From positions 1 through 10,571 of the forward strand of contig NYXM01000087.1 in the NCBI GenBank assembly GCA_002685655.1: 10,571 nt of DNA, in the 5' to 3' direction. The notes below the pieces were generated by a model. That model was not told the DNA's origin. It did no database searches and saw only the letters and a list, made by a program, of their open reading frames with translations. This stretch comes from Planctomycetaceae bacterium. GTDB taxonomy: Bacteria; Planctomycetota; Planctomycetia; Pirellulales; Pirellulaceae. A program made the position numbers and the translations under genes. Positions 6,815-10,571 of the stretch are shown in pieces. Within the stretch, counting starts at the first letter, position 1; every line of letters begins with the position of its first letter.

Positions 6815-8553
6815 ACGCAGCACTGTTTTTGCTGGCAGTTTTGTCGCCGATAGTAGTCGCGGTTCTCTCTGCATTTCCGTCTATCCGTAAAGTGACGGAT
6901 TCCATCGCCCCGTGGACCGCCGCGATGGCATTTGGTGCGACGTTTGGCGTACGCCCGGAAGTAACGATCGATTTGCCGTGGCTGATGCTCGGTGCACGGG
7001 TCGGGCTCGATGTGACGGGGCAGCTGTTCCTGGCATTTACCTCGTTGTTATGGCTGCTGGCCGGCGTCTACGCACGATCGTATCTGCGGAATGATGCGGG
7101 GCGGCATCGTTTCTTCGCGTTTTACCTCGTAGCCATGGCCGGTAACTTTGGTTTGATTCTCGCCCACGACCTACTCACCTTCGTCGCCTTCTTTGCAATG
7201 ATGAGCTTCTCGGCGTATGGCCTGATCACGCACGACCGACACGCCGAGAGCTGGCGAGCCGGCCGAACCTACATTATTCTTGTCGTGCTGGGAGAAGTGC
7301 TCCTTTTCGCCGGACTTGTCTTGGCAGCGCTGCAAGCCGATAGTCTGTTGTTTGAGGATGTGCGCGCTGTCATTGCCCTCTCATCGGCACGAGACGTGAT
7401 TGTCGCGCTGCTACTTGTTGGCTTCGGCATCAAGCTTGGCGTCGTCCCACTTCACTTTTGGTTACCGTTGGCGCACCCGGTTGCTCCCACACCGGCAAGC
7501 GCAGTCCTCAGTGGAGCGATGATCAAGGCCGGTCTGCTTGGTTGGATGCGTTTTCTGCCGCTTGGTGAAGCGGTGATGCCCAACTGGGGCGCGCTGTGCA
7601 TCGTCGTTGGTTTCATGGCCGCGTTCTACGGCGTGATTGTTGGGCTGACGCATATCAACGCCAAGACGGTGTTGGCGTACTCCAGTGTAAGCCAAATGGG
7701 CTTGGTCGTTGTTGCGGTCGGCTCAGCGTTCACCGGCCCTACCGCATGGCCAACGGTCTCTGCCGCCCTTGCCGTGTTCGCTTTGCACCACGCCATTTCA
7801 AAGGGGGCGTTGTTCTTGGGCGTGGGTGTTGCAGACGGCAAGTTCGATGCCTCGTGGAAGAGATGGCTTGTCTGTGTCGGCCTGATGCTCCCCGCACTGG
7901 CTTTGGCTGGCGCGCCTTTCACCTTGGGTGGCGCAGCCAAGGTCGCTCTTAACCAGGCCACGACTTCGGGTGTGACGCCGTGGGCCGAGTTGTGCGAGGT
8001 TTCACTACCGATCAGTTCGATTGCCACGACGTTGCTGATGGCACGTTTCCTGTTCCTGGTTTGGCCTCATCCGCGTGAGGAGCACCACAAGCTCAGTCCC
8101 GGCATGTGGCTGCCGTGGTCGTTGCTGGTCACAGGTGTCGTGGGGATGACTTGGGCATTATATTGGCATGGTGCGCTGGACCCATATTGGTTCAAGACCA
8201 CACCAGCCTCTCTGTGGAAAAACACCTGGCCTATCGCGGCAGGTACCGGACTCGCGGTGTTTGTGTTGTGCAACGAACGCCTGAGCGCTTGGCTGTCGCG
8301 TCTCTATTTCCCGGCTGGCGATGTGGTGGTTCCGATCGCCGCCATGTGGCTCCGGCTTGTCATGTTTTGGAACCGTCGCTTGTTAAACCCACTCGCCCAC
8401 TGTTCATCGCTGGTCTCGTCGTGGTGGTCGGCGACTGACGCTCCAAACGTGACACTCCCTTTTTCGCGCTTATCTCTATTGGAAAGCTGGGGCGCAGTTG
8501 GACTCCTCGTAATGCTGCTCGCGGCGGCATTGTTTGTTCTGCTAGTTCTTTAG
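6811..8553 (+). CDS. MnhD/NuoL-like subunit D3, lacking the TM5 glutamate
   Basis: A 580-residue member of the proton-conducting membrane transporter family, longer than D2 because of a C-terminal extension. Residues 1-410 align with the MnhD/NuoM core: K208 in GIKLGVVPLHFWLP (TM7), K239 in AMIKAGLLGWMR (TM8), K331 in HHAISKGALFLG (TM10) and K377 in LGGAAKVAL (TM12). At the TM5 position, DLLTFVAFFAMMSFSAYG aligns with D2 NLFTFLIFYEMLTLTTYP and has Ala129 where D2 has E140. The C-terminal part (about 425-580) has further helices, an amphipathic stretch with many Trp and Arg near 512-545, and a final hydrophobic helix. The ATG at 6811 overlaps the D2 stop and has GGGAG at 6798-6802. As last gene of the operon it may replace the N-terminal half of MrpA. 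The exact role is inferred. Confidence 0.9.
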   Translation: MNAALFLLAVLSPIVVAVLSAFPSIRKVTDSIAPWTAAMAFGATFGVRPEVTIDLPWLMLGARVGLDVTGQLFLAFTSLLWLLAGVYARSYLRNDAGRHRFFAFYLVAMAGNFGLILAHDLLTFVAFFAMMSFSAYGLITHDRHAESWRAGRTYIILVVLGEVLLFAGLVLAALQADSLLFEDVRAVIALSSARDVIVALLLVGFGIKLGVVPLHFWLPLAHPVAPTPASAVLSGAMIKAGLLGWMRFLPLGEAVMPNWGALCIVVGFMAAFYGVIVGLTHINAKTVLAYSSVSQMGLVVVAVGSAFTGPTAWPTVSAALAVFALHHAISKGALFLGVGVADGKFDASWKRWLVCVGLMLPALALAGAPFTLGGAAKVALNQATTSGVTPWAELCEVSLPISSIATTLLMARFLFLVWPHPREEHHKLSPGMWLPWSLLVTGVVGMTWALYWHGALDPYWFKTTPASLWKNTWPIAAGTGLAVFVLCNERLSAWLSRLYFPAGDVVVPIAAMWLRLVMFWNRRLLNPLAHCSSLVSSWWSATDAPNVTLPFSRLSLLESWGAVGLLVMLLAAALFVLLVL

Positions 8554-8713
8554 CGAGGTTTTTTGCGAGTTGACATACCCGCGATGGATAGTACGTAGAT
8601 ATTCTCTAACTGCCGTCAACGGATTATCTGTCTGTCCAGAGTGTTGAAATCACGGACGATGAAGAAAACCCTCAGGAAGAGAGTTCGCGCATTCGACGAT
8701 CCTGAATCAGTGA
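8554..8713. other. Intergenic gap after the antiporter operon
   Basis: The gap between the mnh operon and the CBS frame shows no clear hairpin with a T-tract, only a TTTTTT run at 8559-8564 without a stem. A TTGACA at 8570-8575 could be a -35 box, but the nearest A/T-rich hexamer (TAGATA at 8596) is about 20 bases away, so a promoter is only a weak possibility. An ATG at 8659 opens 45 codons overlapping the CBS frame; I cannot support it as a gene. Confidence 0.4.
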
Positions 8714-9041
8714 ATGGATCCCGCTGTGGGACTGCAAGAGAACTTGCTCACCGATTCAACAAATCAACTTGCATTGCGCGAGGCGATTATTCTTGACCCA
8801 GGGGCGCTGATTCGCGACGCGGTTGTGCTCATGCGCAGCAGACGGTTGGGCTGCGTGATTGTCGCCGAGGAAGATCGTATTCCCATCGGTGTTTTCACAG
8901 AGTACGAATTGATGAAGCTGCTTGCCGTCGATCCAGACAGATCACGTATCGCGGTTCTGTCGATAGAATGGTTTTCGCATTTTGACCTCCCGTTGGTGAC
9001 ACTTTTCGTGACATCCTTAAGAGAAGTCGTCGTAAGTCAAG

Positions 9042-9116
9042 TCGGGGCGCCCAGATTCGAACTGGGGACCTCCTGCTCCCAAAGCAGGCGCGCTAGCCAG
9101 GCTGCGCTACGCCCCG
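9042..9116 (-). tRNA. tRNA-Pro (anticodon UGG)
   Basis: On the - strand a complete cloverleaf can be drawn: acceptor stem CGGGGCG/CGCCCCG (7 perfect pairs), positions 8-9 TA, D-stem GCGC/GCGC with a 10-base loop, anticodon stem CCTGC/GCAGG with loop TTTGGGA, 5-base variable loop AGGTC, T-arm CCCAG/CTGGG with loop TTCGAAT, discriminator A at 9042. Total 75 bases. The anticodon TGG lies at 9081-9079 and reads the Pro codon CCA. The 3' CCA is not encoded (CTT follows), so it would be added post-transcriptionally. No promoter or terminator is obvious. It lies antisense to the end of the CBS frame. Confidence 0.95.
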
Positions 9117-9138
9117 GCGGCGTGTGTGCCGGGCACCA

Positions 9139-9155
9139 GATCCCTTGGCGGGATC
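9139..9155. repeat. Small perfect inverted repeat just 5' of tRNA-Pro
   Basis: GATCCC (9139-9144), a 5-base loop TTGGC and GGGATC (9150-9155) form a perfect 6-base stem, 22 bases before the tRNA 5' end. There is no T-tract on either strand, so it is not a typical terminator. It may be chance. Confidence 0.3.
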
Positions 9156-9219
9156 CGATCTCCATTGCAAGCGCCCATGCTAACGTCAGGCGGGACATGT
9201 GGCAATCGGACTGGCTCGA

Positions 9220-9570
9220 ATGAATCTCACGACTGCACCGGCTGGCGCGTCTTGTGTCGAAACATTCGAGCCCGTTTGCGATTGGCAGAATTGGAAGGCG
9301 AGGATCCGCGTCTACACCATCAGCGAAGCGTCGGCAGCGGCCACGTGGGAAACAGACAAACGACCCATTTGAGCGGGCTACCTGTGCATCGTGGACTCCG
9401 GAGGGATGCTTTCTGCTGCCGATGTCACTGGGTCTGCCCTATAGATCCGACTCGGCGGCGATATCGAACGGGAGACTCAAGTGCTTCGTTTTGTGTTAGA
9501 CTGCCTTAGCGTGTTCGGCCAGAAAACCGAGAACGAGAAAACGAGTGATGAATACGCGGCCTGGAGGTAG
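9220..9570 (+). pseudogene. Coding-like small gene with two internal stops, unknown family
   Basis: The ATG at 9220 opens 50 codons to TGA at 9370-9372 (MNLTTAPAGASCVETFEPVC, then DWQNWKARIRVYTISEASAA). Beyond the stop the same frame stays coding-like, with mostly G/C third positions: AGYLCIVDSGGMLSAADVTG, then TAG at 9442-9444, then IRLGGDIERETQVLRFVLDC, ending at TAG 9568-9570 inside the start of the next gene. Continuous protein-like sequence across two stops suggests a decayed gene of about 115 residues. I do not recognise the family. Alternatives are a genuine 50-residue protein or a competing frame (9254-9499). No Shine-Dalgarno sequence is clear. Confidence 0.35.
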
Positions 9571-10525
9571 AACAGAACGCGCTCGGTTTTCCCGCCTGCT
9601 TGTTGTTGATGACAACGATGCGTTGCGGCTGACTCTCTCGGGGATTCTAGAAAATGAGGGGTTCGTGGTCACGGGATGCGCGACCGCGACCGAGGCCTTG
9701 CAGCATATTCAACGAGACGATTTCGGCGTCGCGGTAGTCGAACTGCGGTTGCCGGATATGCGGGGCACGGAGCTTCTTAGAGAGTTCCGTGAGTTGGATA
9801 AAAAGGTCCGCGTGATCATCAACACCGCTTATGGTGCGTTCGAATCGGCCAGAGACGCTGTCAACCTTGGCGCGTTCGCATACTTAGAAAAAGTTAGTGA
9901 TCCAGGTTACCTCGTCAGACAAGTGCAACGGGCACATCGATCACACTTCGAGTGTTACGCGGATGATCTCGAAGCAGCTGTAGCCGAACGTACAGCGGAA
10001 TTATTGGAGAGCGAGAAGCGACTTCGACATCTCTTCGAGAACGCTCCAGTCAGCCTGTGGCATGAGGATCTCTCTGGCCTGAAGCAGCGCATCGATAGTC
10101 TTCGGCAGGAAGGTGTCACAGACTTTCGCGAGTACTTCGAAAACAACTCAGATGTCGTGGCCGAATGTGCTGAACGAATCATCATTCTGGATGTCAATCT
10201 GGCGACTCGTGAACTCCACCAGGCCGAGAACCAAAGTGAATTGACCGAATCGCTGACGCGTGCTTTCTGCGCTGAGTCGTATGAAGTGTTGCGGGAAGAA
10301 CTGATCGCCTTGGCGGAAGGGAAGGTGTCATTCGAATCAGACGCGGAGCTCTTAACATTGGAAGGCGAAAAAAGAGACGTGATGCTAAGGTTGTTCGTCG
10401 ATCCAAATTCTCGGAATTGGTCGAGCGTCTATGTCGCCATCACGGACATCACCGAGCGGAAAAGGGCAGAGGACCAGCCCCTCCCGGAACAGGGATTGCT
10501 CCTCACAACTGGCCGTTCAGTTTAG
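9548..10525 (+). CDS. Response-regulator-like receiver domain with PAS domain
   Basis: A 325-residue cytoplasmic protein. Residues 15-130 form a CheY-like receiver: RLLVVDDND with acidic D21/D22, strand 3 VAVVELRLPDMRGTELL, conserved T93 in IINTAYG and K115 in AYLEKVSDPG. The phosphoacceptor position (residue 65, codon GAA at 9740-9742) is Glu instead of Asp. Residues 131-160 look like a charged helical linker (DLEAAVAERTAELLESEKRL). Residues 160-303 resemble a PAS domain, beginning RHLFENAPVSLWHEDLSGLK and ending VYVAITDITERKRAED. Such proteins usually continue into a histidine kinase, but here only about 15 more residues follow before TAG, so no catalytic or DNA-binding output is present. 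ATG 9548 is chosen; GTG at 9545 is also possible and no strong ribosome binding site is seen. It may act as a signalling adaptor, or be a kinase cut short. Confidence 0.85.
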   Translation: MNTRPGGRTERARFSRLLVVDDNDALRLTLSGILENEGFVVTGCATATEALQHIQRDDFGVAVVELRLPDMRGTELLREFRELDKKVRVIINTAYGAFESARDAVNLGAFAYLEKVSDPGYLVRQVQRAHRSHFECYADDLEAAVAERTAELLESEKRLRHLFENAPVSLWHEDLSGLKQRIDSLRQEGVTDFREYFENNSDVVAECAERIIILDVNLATRELHQAENQSELTESLTRAFCAESYEVLREELIALAEGKVSFESDAELLTLEGEKRDVMLRLFVDPNSRNWSSVYVAITDITERKRAEDQPLPEQGLLLTTGRSV

Positions 10526-10571
10526 GAAAGTGACACGAATTGCAGGCAATGGGAAAGACCGCGGCTCGCGA
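10526..10571. other. Right-edge fragment without a gene
   Basis: Only 46 bases follow the receiver-PAS gene. One alternative frame stays open to the window edge across the TAG, but its sequence (QLAVQFRKVTRIAGNGKDRG) does not match a kinase start that I recognise. Confidence 0.4.

Larger units (their letters stand above)
8714..9223 (+). pseudogene. Truncated CBS-domain protein running into tRNA-Pro
   Basis: Residues 18-83 form one CBS-type module: LREAIILDPGALIRDAVVLM, then RSRRLGCVIVAEEDRIPIGV and FTEYELMKLL. CBS modules bind adenine nucleotides and normally occur in pairs. Here the second is missing: from about residue 84 the sequence loses the pattern, and from residue 110 (base 9042) the frame reads the antisense of a tRNA gene (APRFELGTSCSQ, a familiar artefact of tRNA translation), ending at 9221-9223. 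The ATG at 8714 directly follows an in-frame TGA and has no ribosome binding site. I infer a remnant of a two-CBS protein, perhaps cut by a recombination at the tRNA. A functional single-CBS protein ending in tRNA antisense is less likely. Confidence 0.55.

Noticed and set aside
1367..8553. Membrane-bound hydrogenase (Mbh/Mbx) or complex I-like operon instead of an antiporter
   Set aside because: MbhD/MbhE modules are present, but no hydrogenase large or small subunit, iron-sulfur protein or NuoH-like subunit is in the window; the E-F-G-B-C-D set is the Mrp antiporter set.
8545..8575. Rho-independent terminator after the mnh operon
   Set aside because: A run of six T is present, but no GC-rich inverted repeat precedes it.
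8570..8602. TTGACA as a -35 box for the CBS frame
   Set aside because: No acceptable -10 hexamer at 16-18 bases; the spacing to TAGATA is about 20 bases and the downstream gene appears broken.
9370..9372. TGA read as selenocysteine in the small frame at 9220
   Set aside because: No evident SECIS-like hairpin immediately downstream, and a second stop (TAG) follows in the same frame; decay is simpler.
1..10571. CRISPR array, insertion sequence or transposase
   Set aside because: No regularly spaced repeats and no transposase motif seen on either strand.

Overview
The window is dominated by one compact operon for a multisubunit Mrp/Mnh-type cation:proton antiporter (about 1367-8553, + strand). 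Small regulatory or stress genes and gene remnants flank it. GC is moderately high. Stress proteins, an Mrp operon and a REC-PAS regulator together, with very tight stop-start overlaps, would fit an aquatic environmental bacterium. My best guess is a planctomycete of the Pirellula/Rhodopirellula type, but this is inference from style and not proven by any marker gene here.

Left flank (1-1366). The first ~440 bases hold no convincing gene. A short + strand remnant at 447-530 reads like the start of a universal stress protein (Usp). One intact single-domain Usp gene follows on the - strand (601-1041, with a GGAGGT ribosome binding site). Next is a + strand remnant with the clear C-terminal signature of a UspE-type tandem Usp (1163-1333). 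The two + strand remnants flank the inverted intact gene at roughly the spacing of one ~300-codon tandem Usp gene, which suggests a broken uspE-like gene.

Operon (1367-8553). The order is mnhE, mnhF, mnhG, an MbhD/DUF4040 protein, an MbhE-MnhB fusion, mnhC, and three MnhD/NuoM-like subunits (D1, D2, D3). Seven of the eight junctions are 4-base overlaps (GTGA, ATGA or TTGA), so translation is probably coupled throughout. No full-length MrpA is present: its C-terminal modules are the MbhD protein and the N-terminal part of the MnhB protein, and a third MnhD-like protein probably stands in for its N-terminal channel. D1 is interrupted by a one-base frame break exactly at the codon for the functional TM5 glutamate. 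D2 keeps that Glu. D3 has Ala there. The expected job is Na+(K+)/H+ antiport for pH and sodium homeostasis in the cytoplasmic membrane.

Right flank (8554-10571). A one-CBS-domain reading frame runs into a tRNA-Pro(UGG) gene on the opposite strand, so it looks like a truncated remnant. A small coding-like frame with two internal stops follows. The last gene is a receiver-PAS protein (9548-10525) whose phosphoacceptor Asp is replaced by Glu and which has no output or kinase domain.

I do not see an obviously new multi-gene system. The most unusual points are the catalytic-residue pattern of the three MnhD paralogues, the frame break in D1, the broken Usp gene around an inverted Usp, and the altered receiver domain.
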